64,000 nt of DNA from Pyrrhosoma nymphula (lineage: Eukaryota > Arthropoda > Insecta > Odonata > Coenagrionidae). Position numbers and translations under genes: made by a program. The notes under the pieces were generated by a model, which saw only the letters and a program-made list of their open reading frames with translations, did no database searches and had not been told where the DNA came from. How positions within the stretch are numbered: the stretch's first letter is position 1; each line of letters begins with the position of its first letter. Shown one piece after another: positions 1-10,119 of this stretch. The DNA lies in NCBI GenBank assembly GCA_963573305.1, contig OY754330.1, positions 5,828,001 to 5,892,000 of the forward strand, written 5' to 3'.

Positions 1-1063
1 GGCCGGGGGATGGCGTTTTCTCACGCCCCGAGGGCGGGGTCCCAGTGGGTTTCGGCGGGTTCTTCTTAGGAGAACCCGCACAGGTGACATTCTTTGGTTT
101 TGCCGGCTTTGTTGCCTTATCCGGCTTGGCTTCTTCATCTTTTCTAGACTTTCTTGTGTCCGTTGTCTTATCTGCATCATTTTTCTGAGTATTGTCAGAT
201 CCATTTTTATTGGTTGGGGTTTCAGCGACAGCAGCGAAAGATCTGGAGAAAGTAGGGGCTATTAGGGTGCGGTACTTTTTTCTGGCTTCTATGTATGGCA
301 ACTTTTCAACTGTTTTTATCTCCATTATCTTCTTTTCCTCTTTCATTCTTGGACAATCGCGGGAGTACACTGGGTGTGCACCCTCGCAATTGACACAAAA
401 AGGTTCGGAGGTGCAACCATCACCCTCATGCTTTTCATTACCACAGCGCGGGCAGGTGGCCTTGCCCTTGCATCTAGTGGCGATATGGCCAAAGTGTTGG
501 CATTGAAAACATCGCATGGGGTTAGGGATGAATGGGCGGACAGGAACCGATTCATACCCAACAAAAACCTTGTCGGGGAGCGTGTCGCGCGAGAAGGTGA
601 GGATAACAGACGTGCTGTTGATCAGCTCACCGTTCCGCTTTATTTTTAATCGACGACAGTCTATAATGCCCTGAGGGGCCATTTCCCTCTTTATTTCGTC
701 GTCGTCGACATACAGCAGGTCGTAACTGCTTATCACTCCCCGACTGGTGTTCAAGGTGCGGTGCACCTCGACCTTCACTGGTATATCATTTAAACGGGTA
801 AAATTAAGCAACTTTGCACTTTGGGTATCATTGGCCGTTTCTATTAATAAAGTTCCGTCACGTAGCTTCTTGGCAGATATTAAGTCGCCAGTAACTGCTG
901 CTGAAAGGACTCTACGGATTAGGAAGGGAGATACCTTAGTGAGGGTCTCATCTTCCTTTGCACATCTCATTATCAAGTACCGCCTACAAGCGGACACCGG
1001 GTTAACTCCCCCGCCCGTTTCCGGACGGGATCTTTTTAATGGAGGAAGGGTATCTGGTTCCAT
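1..1063 (-). CDS. LINE ORF1, nucleic-acid-binding zinc-knuckle protein (partial)
   Basis: The frame is open from an ATG at 1063 to base 1 with no stop. I chose this ATG because all four copies share it, with the N-terminus M-[AE]-x3-LPP-x-KRSRP-[DE]-[TS]-GGG. An in-frame GTG at 1129 extends the frame but is not a normal eukaryotic start. A middle region of about 150 residues (SPFLIRRVLS, KKLRDGTLLIE, HRTLN-x-SRGVIS) is conserved in all copies. Three zinc knuckles follow, starting with CFQCQHFGHIATRC, then CPRCGNEKHEGDGC, then a third with CVNCEGAH. The C-terminal tail is lysine/proline rich. ORF1 proteins of this type bind the element RNA. No disabling change is visible, so the copy may be recent. 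Confidence 0.8.
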   Translation of the reverse strand, partial: MEPDTLPPLKRSRPETGGGVNPVSACRRYLIMRCAKEDETLTKVSPFLIRRVLSAAVTGDLISAKKLRDGTLLIETANDTQSAKLLNFTRLNDIPVKVEVHRTLNTSRGVISSYDLLYVDDDEIKREMAPQGIIDCRRLKIKRNGELINSTSVILTFSRDTLPDKVFVGYESVPVRPFIPNPMRCFQCQHFGHIATRCKGKATCPRCGNEKHEGDGCTSEPFCVNCEGAHPVYSRDCPRMKEEKKIMEIKTVEKLPYIEARKKYRTLIAPTFSRSFAAVAETPTNKNGSDNTQKNDADKTTDTRKSRKDEEAKPDKATKPAKPKNVTCAGSPKKNPPKPTGTPPSGREKTPSPG

Positions 1064-1586
1064 TAATATAAGAGGTTCATCCCCTGGGCTCCCCACCCAC
1101 CACGGAGCCACATATTTGGGACGCCACACCGCCAGCCGGTGTGGTCGCCAGGGCTACCCAAGGGATATAGCACTATCGTGTAGGGGATTTGCTTCAGGTT
1201 AGGTCTCCAGGGCATGGGCCCTCCAAACCCATACACCTTCGGCCGCCCTACACAGACCCCCATCACTCCAGCACTCGCCATCGAAACGTGTCGATAAGCC
1301 GATTGATCAAGACTGGCTAGATCTTGACCGCCCGTTTACAGGGGATCCAGGGCCGAAGTGGGGTATTGAATCCCGGCCCATACCGGGTATCCGACACCCG
1401 GCTGGGTGCCGGAGAACTCACCCACCAGGATCCCCTTCTCCCCCTTACGGGTCTCCGCACACGGCAAACATGCGGGTGGATCGCAGGCCAGGTGGTATGG
1501 CCGCACACAGACAGTTGACCCACAAGACTGTCCGGACTCAACCCTTGCTGACACTGGGGTTTTTTCCGGGGTTTCCTTCCCCGCCC

Positions 1587-1653
1587 TTTTAGTCGCCTCT
1601 TACGACAAGCAGGGATACTGCGGGAGTATTCTCCATCCCCCTACCCGCAGGGG
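1587..1653 (-). ncRNA. 5'-terminal structured motif of LINE RNA (copy 1)
   Basis: The element RNA begins CCCCTGCGGGTAGGGGGATG. The segment CTGCGGG can pair with CCCGCAG about 20 nt later. The intervening GGGAT can pair with ATCCC just after that second strand, giving an H-type pseudoknot. A second hairpin follows, GTCG-TAAGAGG-CGAC. The motif is nearly identical in five places in this window. A function (processing, translation or packaging) is inference. Confidence 0.6.
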
Positions 1654-1799
1654 TACAAACAATTGATCTTTGTGTCCTCTTCATTAAGTATTGTCTTAAG
1701 GCAGTTAACAAAAATATTAGGAGAAATAGAATTTCTAAGAAACAGTTCAGATATTGCACTTCTGCTGTCGCTACACCCATCTTGAGCACACGACAACAA
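1654..1799. other. spacer between LINE copies 1 and 2
   Basis: A short AT-rich stretch separates two LINE insertions. No feature was recognised in it. Confidence 0.5.
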
Positions 1800-1812
1800 A
1801 TATTCAAATCTG
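1800..1812. repeat. TSD of LINE copy 2 (left)
   Basis: ATATTCAAATCTG borders the 3' tail of copy 2 and recurs exactly at its 5' end (7534-7546). It is a 13-bp target-site duplication that fixes both element ends. Confidence 0.9.
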
Positions 1813-1830
1813 GTAGTATTAGTTTTTTAG

Positions 1831-1860
1831 GGTGCGTCGACGGCATGGTCATTTTGCACC
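1831..1860 (-). other. 3'-terminal stem-loop of LINE copy 2
   Basis: In RNA sense, GGTGC near 1856-1860 pairs with GCACC at 1831-1835 across a loop of about 20 nt, directly before the tail. The same arrangement occurs in copies 3, 4 and 5. It is a plausible recognition structure for the element's own RT, by analogy with other LINEs. Confidence 0.55.
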
Positions 1861-1999
1861 TCTAACTGTCATTATATATATACATCAAATTATAGATATA
1901 CTTTTTATATCCTAAGAAGGAAGGTTGCATGAAAGTTAGATATTCTGCTTATCTATTATTATTCCCATGTTAAAAACATTGAAAAATGTTAAATTATAA

Positions 2000-4900
2000 T
2001 TATAATTTGTTAAAAAGCGCCGTTTCCTTTAGAAATAAAATGACGCGGCCAATTGCATCGGGGTCGTCACCTAGAATGGACCCTAGGTCGCCCCCAATGT
2101 TCAGTCGGCTACGCATGTCTCGGTATCTGTCACACTCCGTCAGGATATGCCGAATTCCGAGAGAACAGTCACAGTCATCACACCGGGGTGGAATTTTTTC
2201 TTCAGTGAAGAGAAAGGAGTGGGTCAGAAGGCTGTGCCCTATCCTCATACGGGTGATGACGACTTCCTCTCGGCGGCTCTTCCTGACGGAAGTTGGCCAC
2301 GTTGACGTTACCGGTTTAACTGTGCGCAGTTTATTATTTGAGATAGTTCTCCACGACTCCCTCCACTGCCGAAGAACTGCACTCTTTAGTGAAACTCGTA
2401 GGTCTTCACAAGGTACCAGCGTCGACTCGAGATCTTCAAGATTGAGAGCGTGTTTTGCGGCAGAGTCTGCTTTCTCATTTCCGGCAATTCCCGTGTGTCC
2501 AGGGACCCAAAGAAACCAGACGGTGGTTCCCTTCTTGTGAAGGGAAAGCAAAGACGAGTGGATACCCTGGACGATAGGGTGCATAGGAGAGAAGCCAGAA
2601 ATGGATTTTAGGGCGCTCATGGAGTCTGAGCAAACCACGAAGGAGCCACCATCAACATCTATCCCATCAAGAGCCATTTTAATAGCAAACAGTTCCGCTG
2701 TTTAAATACTACACACCGGACTGAGTTTCGCTTTCATGACTCCATGGTGGGATGATACGACCGCACAGGCACAGGCTGTGTCTGACTTCGAACCGTCTGT
2801 AAACACGGGTACGAATTCGGGATGGTGGCAAAGAAACATTAAGAATTGTTGCTGGTACTCTTCAGCAGTGGTAAAAGCATTTTGTCGGTCGTGAAGGAAC
2901 ATTTTTATGTTGGGAGCGGGAGTTAACCATGGCGGGTGATTCGAATGGCGAATGGGGTAGAGGTCAGGTAATAACATACCTCGTTCACGAATAAAATTGT
3001 GGAAACGTACACTTACAGGCCGAGTGGCTTTTGTCCTGCGATTAAAAAGTTCTAAAAAACGAGGCTTAAAAACAAGGTTAAAACACGGGTGCGTCCTCAT
3101 CGTTAGAATTTTGGCAACATAGTTGCACATGAGCAGGATCCTTCGGTGACACAATGGCGGCTCACCTGCATCCACATGGATGCTGACAACAGGACTTGTC
3201 CGGAAAGCACCCGTGGTGAGCCGGAGCCCTGCGTTGTGCACGCTGTTCAGGGGTCGTAGGTAAGACTCCCGAGTGGATGAGTACATGAAGGATCCGTAGT
3301 CCAACTTTGATCGCACCAATGCGCGGTATAATAAAAGGAGTGTTGTGCGGTCTGCTCCCCACGATACGTGGCTTAAAAACTTTAAAACATTTAAGGATCT
3401 AAAACAATTGTTTTTTAAAACTTGCATGTGTTCCCGCCAATTGAGGCGGAAATCGAAGGTCATTCCCAAAAAATGGACCGACTGTGCGTAGTCGAGATCT
3501 CTGCCACCTAAGCGCAGCGGAAATGGGATATGGACTCCCCTTAGACGATGTAAGTGGACACACACAGTTTTCCCTCGAGAAAAAACAAAACCGTTTCTTT
3601 GTGTCCACCGGTGTAGACTATTTAGTGTCAGTTGGATCTGTCTGGAAGCAGTGAGAAGTTTGGATGATCGGCAAAAAATCGCCAAGTCATCGACAAATAA
3701 TGATCCAATTAACGGGGTTTTTATGCAATCCGCAATATCGTTAATTGCGATGGCAAAAAGTGTTACGCTTAGCACAGATCCCTGAGGCACGCCGTTATTT
3801 TGCCTATAAGGTCCAGTGAGGTGCTGTCCTATTTTAACCCTGAAAACTCGGTCGGATAAAAAATTTCTGATAAAAATTGGCAGACTGCCCCTGAAACCCC
3901 ACTCATGCAGCGTGCTTAAAACCTTCCGCCGCCAGACTCGATCGTAACCCTTCTCCAAATCGAAGAAGACCCCGATCACGTGCTGGCGGAGAAGAAAGGC
4001 TTCCTGGATGAAATTGTCGATTCGAACTAGGTGGTCCATGGTGGAGCGGCCCCGACGAAATCCGCACTGAATTCTGGAGAGAAGGTCTCGGCGCTCTAAC
4101 CACCAAACGAGACGCCGGTTCACCATCCTTTCCATTATTTTGCACAGGCAGCTGGTTAGAGAAATGGGTCTATAACTGTTCGGGTCACCACGATCTTTGG
4201 CCTGCTTTAGGATGGGGATTACTGCTGACTCCCGCCATGTCGAAGGAAAACCACCTTCAATCCAGAGCTGGTTGAAGGTGTGGAGGACCTCCAACAATGC
4301 TTTCTCCGGAATATTACGGAAAAAGGCATTGTGGACCTCGTCAAGACCCGGAGATGTGTTGCCTGAATCGGCAATGGCAGACTTTAATTCCCAAAGGGAG
4401 AAAGGAAGGTTATAGTCGGCTACACACCGCGTCTCATTGAAATTTATCGGAATTAATGCGCAGCGCTCTTTTATGAGTAAAAAATTCTTGTCGAATGCGT
4501 CGTCGCTGCTAGTTCTGGAAATAAACTGGCCAAATGCCTTTCCGATGTCATGTGGTGATGTTAGAACTTCACCACTGACTTTAAGGAAAGAAACACCTAG
4601 CTGCTGCTGATTGCCCGATAGACCCCTTACCTTGCGCCATACCTGTGCAATTGGTGTCCTGCAGTGGACACCGGAGACAAATTTCATCCAGGAAGCTCTT
4701 TTTGCATCCCTTACGACCTGTCGAGCTTTCGCTCTCAGTCGTCGGAAGGAGGATAAATTTCTTTCGGTGGGGTATTTATTAAATATTCGCAACGCTTTTT
4801 TACGTTGGCGAATAGCTTTCGCGCAGTCATCATTCCACCACGGTACCGCAGGCCTCGTAATTATACGGCGAGAGCGTGGTACGCTGCTGTCTGCAGCTTC

Positions 4901-5701
4901 AATGATACTTGCAGTCAAATTATTAACATTTTCAACACTATCATTGGTTTCGTCATATTTGAAATTAAAAGTCTCCTTAAAACGTCCCCAGTTCGCTATC
5001 TGAACAATCCAGTGGCCCGTCCGAATAAAATCTGGATTAAGATTTCGTTCCTTAGTAATAAAAATGGGATAGTGATCGCTACCACACAAATCGTCATGTA
5101 CAGACATATTTAGTTTTGTAACTGAAGTGCTGGATACAATACATAAATCAATAATCGAAAAGTAGCCATTCAAAATGTTAAAACGGGTTTTCTCCCCGTT
5201 GTTTAGTAAAACCAGGTTACTATTACATATAAAATGGGATAAAATCCGTCCTCTACGGTTGGACTGAGCTCGAGCACTTCCCCATAGAGGATCGTGAGCG
5301 TTTAAATCTCCCATTAAAATGAAAGGCTGAGGTAGCAGGCGGACAAGGGCTTCTAGGATAAAACTGGTGACCGGCGCATTCTCCGGGAGATAAACGTTAC
5401 ACAACGTGACCTCCTCGGGGGCACGCACGGTCACTGCCACAGCCTGAAAGGGTGTGTTGAGTTGCACTCGGGAAGTGTAAAGGGCCTCCCGAGTAGCAAC
5501 CGCCACTCCACCCTGGGCTCGTTGGCCACTAGTGTCGTCCAGTCTAAAAACGTTAAAACCATTTAAAATGCCCTTGTCCGTTGTTTTAAAATGAGTCTCC
5601 TGCAAACATATGCAAGACGGGTTAAAATCACGAATTAAAACACTCAGCTCCTCCTTACGCCGATAAAAACCATTGCAGTTCCACTGCAAGGTAAAAGTCA
5701 T
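2000..5701 (-). pseudogene. LINE ORF2 (endonuclease-RT-RNase H), one stop codon
   Basis: ORF2 starts at the ATG at 5701 (MTFTLQWNCNGF). It carries the AP endonuclease (LQWNCNG, ICLQETH, GDLNAHDPLWGS, CGSDHYP), the reverse transcriptase (FFDLEKGYDRVW, GVPQGSVLSVTLF, LFVDDLAIF), RNase H (FTDGSKSD onward) and a C-terminal CCHC finger (CDDCDCSLGIRHILTEC). The frame continues to 2000, but a TAA at 2702-2704 replaces the tyrosine of the CSVYTAEL motif in RNase H. Everything upstream of the stop is open for 999 codons, so this is a single nonsense lesion. EN nicks the target, RT primes cDNA synthesis on the nick, and RNase H can remove the RNA strand. Confidence 0.9.
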
Positions 5702-5765
5702 AGATATCTATAAATAAGGAAAAATAGATAAATAAATATGTGGAGTGATATAAAAATCAAGAGGG

Positions 5766-6937
5766 TCAGCGCCGAAAACGGTGCTTTTTCCTCTTTTGTT
5801 TCGCGAGGAGGACTTCAGTCTCCGTGGGGCCGTCGTCCTCCTCCATTGATTCCACCGGAAGTGGTTTGGCTAGTCCGGAGGGGCCGGGGGATGGTGTTTT
5901 TTCGCGCTGTTTCAGCGCTACCCCGGTTGAAGATTTAGGCTGGTTCTTCTTAGGAGAACCAGCGTTGTTGGTGTCGTTTTTGTTTGTTGCCGGAATTTGT
6001 GCCTTAACCGGCTTGGCTACTTCCTTTGTTTCTACTGTTTCTTGGCTGTCATTACTCTGTCTGAGTGCCTTGGGAAGCCTTTACCACATTTGTGGCCGCC
6101 ACCGAGGCAAAGGATCTCGAAAAAATAGGGGCTGCCATGGCTATGAATTTCTTCCTTGCCTCGAGGTATGGGATTTTTTCTATGGTTTTTATCTCCATAA
6201 CTTTCCGTTCTTCTACCATCTTGGGACACTTCCGAGAATAGGCTGGATGAGTACCCTCGCAGTTCACACAACATGGGTCCTTGTTGCAGTCCGCAACCTC
6301 GTGGTCTTCCTGGCCGCAGCGCGGGCAGGTGGCCTTGCCCTCACATCGCGTGGCGATGTGGCCGAAGCGCTGGCACTGGAAGCAGCGCATTGGAGCCGGA
6401 ATGAATGGTCGCACTGGGACAGATTCATAGCCCACGAATACCTTGTCGAGAAGACTATCACGCGCAAATGTAAGTACGACGGAAGTAGTATTTATAACTT
6501 CGCCGTTGCGCTTTGTGGTAAGCCGACGAGCATCAGTGACTCCTTGAGACGCCATCTCACTTTTTATTTCGTCGACTTCCACGTACATGAGGTCATAATG
6601 GGATATCACTCCCCGACAGGTGTTGAGGGTACGGTGCACCTCTACCTTAACTGGAATATCATGGAGACTCTTTGAGTGTCAGAAGCTTTTCACTCTGGAA
6701 AATATTTGCCGTTTCAATTAGCAGGCTCCCGTCCCGCAGTTTTTTTGCCGAATTTAAATCTCCAGGAACTGAGGCCGACAGCACTTTACGGATGAGAAAA
6801 GGGGACACCCGTTTGAATGTCTCCCCTTCTTTCTCGCACTTCATTACCAAAAACCGCGTACAAGCGGGTAAACTATTGGCTCCCCCGCCCGAATCCGGGC
6901 GGGATCTTTTTGGAGGTGGAAGATTCAATTCCGCCAT
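5766..6937 (-). pseudogene. LINE ORF1, two frameshifts
   Basis: The conserved start ATG is at 6937 (MAELNLPPPKRSRPDSGGG). The frame shifts near 6640-6660, where the codons for LHDIPVKVE are one base out of register compared with copy 5. It shifts again at about 6055, after GTQTE. The correct C-terminal frame then resumes (SNDSQETVETKE, GSPKKNQPKSSTG) and ends at a TGA at 5766-5768. Three zinc knuckles are intact in the central piece (6052-6639), with CFQC, CPRC and CVNC signatures. An apparent 283-codon ORF on the opposite strand (5824-6675) is a shadow of this gene. Confidence 0.85.
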
Positions 6938-7465
6938 TCCAAACAATTCTTCGTCCCCCGGGCTCCCCACCCACCATGGAGCCACACAATTGGGACGCCG
7001 CACCGCAAACCGGTGCGGTCGCCAGGGCTACCCGAGGGGATATAGCACCCTAGAGGTGGTTGTCTGTTTCGGGTTGGATCTTCGATGCACGGGCCCACCA
7101 AACCCGTACATCTCCGACCGCCCTACGCAGACCCCCACCTCCCTGGCACTCGCCACCGTTGAGCTAACGCCACGGAAGCCGATTGACCGGGGGTGGCTAG
7201 CTCCCGGCCGCCCGTTTACACAGAATCCGGGGCCAAAGAGGGGTCTTGGCCCATAGTCCATACCGGGCATCCGATACCCGGCTGGGAACCATAGACCTCA
7301 CCCTCCAGGATCCCCTTCTCCTCCTTACGGGTCACCGCACACGGCAAACATGCGGGTGAATCGCAGGCCAGGTGGTATGGCCGCACACAGACAGTTGACC
7401 CACAAGACTGTCCGGGCTCAACCCTTGTTGGCTCTGGGTTTGTTTTCGGGGTTTTCTCCCCGCCC

Positions 7466-7533
7466 TTTTAGTCGCCTCTTACGACAAGCAGGGATACTGC
7501 GGGAGTATTCTCATACACCTACCCGCAGGGGGG
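7466..7533 (-). ncRNA. 5'-terminal structured motif of LINE RNA (copy 2)
   Basis: Same motif as in copy 1. The CTGCGGG/CCCGCAG stem and the GTCG/CGAC hairpin are intact. The inner GGGGGAT strand of the proposed pseudoknot is altered to GGTGTAT, so the second pseudoknot stem is weaker in this decayed copy. Confidence 0.55.
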
Positions 7534-7546
7534 ATATTCAAATCTG
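7534..7546. repeat. TSD of LINE copy 2 (right)
   Basis: Exact partner of 1800-1812. Confidence 0.9.
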
Positions 7547-8099
7547 TTTCGTCTTTCAGTAACAAGTCTGTCTTTCACATACAATTGAATAGCGAGAGTA
7601 CATTCCCGCATCAAATTAGAACCGTGCAAAAATAATAAATGAGTCCATTCATCAGCATCCGTATAATCAAACATCCGTATAATCCGTATAACATTAAAAA
7701 AAAGTATTATTTAAATTTTTAATTGTTTTATCATGTCCTGCAATTATTTATAATATTTTTGCTAATGGATTTATAGTTAAATTATATAACTGAGAGTAAA
7801 GATATATTAAAATATAATAAACTTCATAATTTTGACAATACTCCGCTTTTAGGTTCATAAATGACCATGAACCAGTTTCTTCAGTAAAAATATTTTTATA
7901 TGCGATAAATAATTGTCAAAGTTAATTAATAGATAGAAATTCAATCAAAAAAAATTATTTAATAAACGGAAAAAAAATTTTGAATTTGGGCCACGATTGT
8001 GGCCCGCGCGCCTAAACGTGTATCAAAATTCCGCGCGCCCACTGAAGGGTTAATTTTGGGAAATACAATGATGGTTACGTTTTTAATTAGAATAATGTT
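7547..8099. other. AT-rich stretch with a perfect short palindrome
   Basis: Mostly AT-rich with no coding frame recognised. At 7988-8005 there is a perfect hairpin, GGGCCAC-GATT-GTGGCCC, followed by CG-rich sequence. It may mark the left end of the Harbinger relic, but no matching right terminus was found. Confidence 0.4.
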
Positions 8100-9770
8100 C
8101 TGTGAATATTTTAGGATGGTGACCAGAAATGTGGCGTTGGTATCAGCGTTGACAGGGGTATTTATTGCGATTTATTCCCACTACCTATATCTATGGAGAC
8201 GTGTACGTATAGAATTGAGGCAGCTGAGAATGGAAAGATTGGAGGCGCTCCGTAGTAGGAGGAGGAGGAGACAGCAGACTGTGACAAAGAGATGTTGGAC
8301 CTTCATCAAAGCACAAGGCATTCGGGAAAATGATATCCCAACCTGGCCCGACGATAAATTTCAGTCCGTGTTCAGGTTGTCGAGGGACAGTTTTGATTTA
8401 CTCTGCGGGGACCTGGCCAGTCTGCTAGTCTAGGTAATTTTGGACTGATTTCTTTGTGGTCCTTTTACAAGGTTGTGATGCTTATTGAAGGTCAAGTTAT
8501 CGGTAGAAGTGCAATGAAAGGTGATTGTGGCTTTCTGGTACGAAGAAAATGGCTGAATTGGCATTTATATGTATTGCTTTGATAGTTAATATCAGCATGC
8601 TCTAATCAATGTATGAGGTAGATTATTTGCAGCGAAATAGGAAAAACTACTCACATTTGTTTTTGTTTCAAGGATAATACCAAAATGCGGTTATCCATAT
8701 CCGTGAGGAAGCAGAAGCAGGTAGCGATTGCCCAATTTAACCTCAAGTCGGGGGCTGATTAATATTCAGTCCTGGCTATCGCTTTTGGCGTAGGAAAAAC
8801 GTCAGTGTGGAGGATAGTGCACGAGTTTTGTGATGCTCTTATTCAAACATACCCGAAGGACATGATTGAATTCCCTGACACTGTTGAATCAATGGAATCG
8901 GTGTCCCGGGAATTTAATGGAAGGTAGCAATTTACTGAGGTTCTCGGGGCAATCGATGGATGGCACATCCCAATTATAACTCCCGAGGCTGATGGAGCCG
9001 AATATTATAACTACAAGGGATGGCATTCAGTTATACTGTAGGCCGTAGTGGACTCCAATTACAGGTGAGGATACCATTTTACAATAATGTGCATTGGCGT
9101 ATTCCATTATGGTAGAAAAGATGCTGCTAAAATGTTAATGTAGATTAATTACGTTAATATAGGGTTTCCTGAAAGGGTCAATGACTCAGGAGTTCTCAGT
9201 GCCAGTGCCTTGTGGGACAAGTTAAGAAGTGGTGCAATCCCCCCTCAGTACCACTTAATTGGTGATGGGGCATTTCCCCTGAGCCAAAATTTAATAAAGC
9301 CCTACCAGGGAAATCTAAACCCTCAGCAAGAGCATTTTAATTACAGGTTAGTTCTTAGTAATAACTGCTTCTGCAATTCTCCTTTTGGATCATAACAAAC
9401 ATGACTTCACTGCAGGAGTTGTTTGAATAAAGATTATGATGAAGATTAAGATTATTCTAAGCCTCTCCATTTACTTGCAGATTATCACGGCCGAGGATGG
9501 TTGTGCATTCGGGAGGCTGAAAGGGCGATGGAGGGTTTTATTAAAGCAATTGGACACTGACCTACACAGAAGTGTTGAAATTATTTCAGCATGTTGTATC
9601 CTGCATAACATTAGTGAACAATACAGGGAGATGTTTCAACAAGATTGGCTTGGTGAGGTAGAACAGTTTGAGTTAGCCTACCCTCATCCTAGAGATGAGG
9701 ATTTACAGTTTGACTTTGAGGATGAGAGGGAAAAGAGAGATTCTCTCTTACAACTGCTGAATGATCAATG
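8100..9770 (+). pseudogene. PIF/Harbinger DDE transposase relic
   Basis: The order of Harbinger nuclease pieces is recognisable. An N-terminal block (8100-8433) ends in WPDDKFQSVFRLSRDSFDLL. A second block (about 8690-9064) contains GAIDGWHIPIITPEADG, where families have DG-x-HI. A third (about 9170-9340) holds HLIGDGAFPLSQNLIKPYQG. A fourth (about 9480-9770) holds EDGCAFGRLKGRWRVLLK and IISACCILHNISEQ. These supply the three acidic positions. In-frame stops (TAA near 8760, TAG at 8925-8927) and gaps that could be introns or deletions interrupt the gene. It is a decayed copy, and no terminal repeats could be paired. Confidence 0.8.
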
Positions 9771-9946
9771 TACCTGGTCATTAACTCTAAACCCAGACAG
9801 CACCGTTCGAGTTATACTCGTGCGCTTTTGGTATATTTCCCGTTACTCGTGTGCCACGAGTATAACCCGTCTCAGGGACGAGTGCTACACGGGTGCGCAT
9901 ATTATGTCCTTGAAAGAATATGAAAATAGCTCAAGCATTTTTAATT
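9771..9946. other. GC-richer segment with inverted repeats
   Basis: GTTATACTCGTG near 9813 recurs inverted as CACGAGTATAAC near 9858. Further ACTCGTG/CACGAGT and CCCGT/ACGGG pieces follow up to about 9898. It lies between the Harbinger relic and the LINE pair. This could be a transposon end or a satellite fragment; the identity is unknown. Confidence 0.35.
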
Positions 9947-9959
9947 GTCATATTCAAGA
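9947..9959. repeat. TSD of the LINE copy 3 + copy 4 pair (left)
   Basis: GTCATATTCAAGA lies immediately outside the 3' tail of copy 3 and recurs at 20034-20046, immediately outside the 5' end of copy 4. The first G may belong to the element's terminal G run, so the certain TSD is 12 bp. Confidence 0.88.
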
Positions 9960-10119
9960 GTTAGATTTAGGTTTTTGTAGGGTGCCTCGACGACGAAGGT
10001 CATTTGCACCACAATAAAATATCATAACTTCGTCAAATTTGTATTAAAATAATAAATAAATATAAACAACATAACGTTAAAATGGGCAAAATTAAAATAT
10101 AACACCAAACATTGGTTCA

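Larger units (their letters stand above)
1..1653 (-). mobile_element. I-group LINE copy 1 (5' part, rest beyond left edge)
   Basis: This is the 5' portion of a non-LTR retrotransposon read on the minus strand. It comprises a 5' terminal structured motif (1587-1653), a roughly 520-nt GC-rich 5' UTR (1064-1586) and ORF1 running off the window edge. It matches copies 2, 4 and 5 base by base through most of the UTR. The ORF1 and ORF2 content of the related copies (zinc knuckles; endonuclease-RT-RNase H) places the family in the I group; the exact clade is inference. The right junction is the G run at 1651-1653, followed by unrelated sequence. The other TSD lies outside the window. Confidence 0.88.
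1813..7533 (-). mobile_element. I-group LINE copy 2, full length, inactive
   Basis: This is a complete 5.72-kb element on the minus strand, defined by a 13-bp TSD. In element order it has a 5' terminal motif (7466-7533), 5' UTR, ORF1 (frameshifted), ORF2 (one stop), a roughly 170-nt 3' UTR, a terminal stem-loop (1831-1860) and a short A-rich/CTA tail. It is closer in ORF2 to copy 5 than to copies 3 and 4. Both ORFs are damaged, so it cannot be autonomous. Confidence 0.9.

Noticed and set aside
1587..1653. Firm call of an HDV-type self-cleaving ribozyme at the LINE 5' end
   Set aside because: A pseudoknot is possible, but I could not place the HDV core (P1.1 and the catalytic C in J4/2), so it is kept as a hypothesis.
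5824..6675. 283-codon plus-strand ORF
   Set aside because: Antisense shadow of LINE ORF1; the other strand carries the zinc knuckles.
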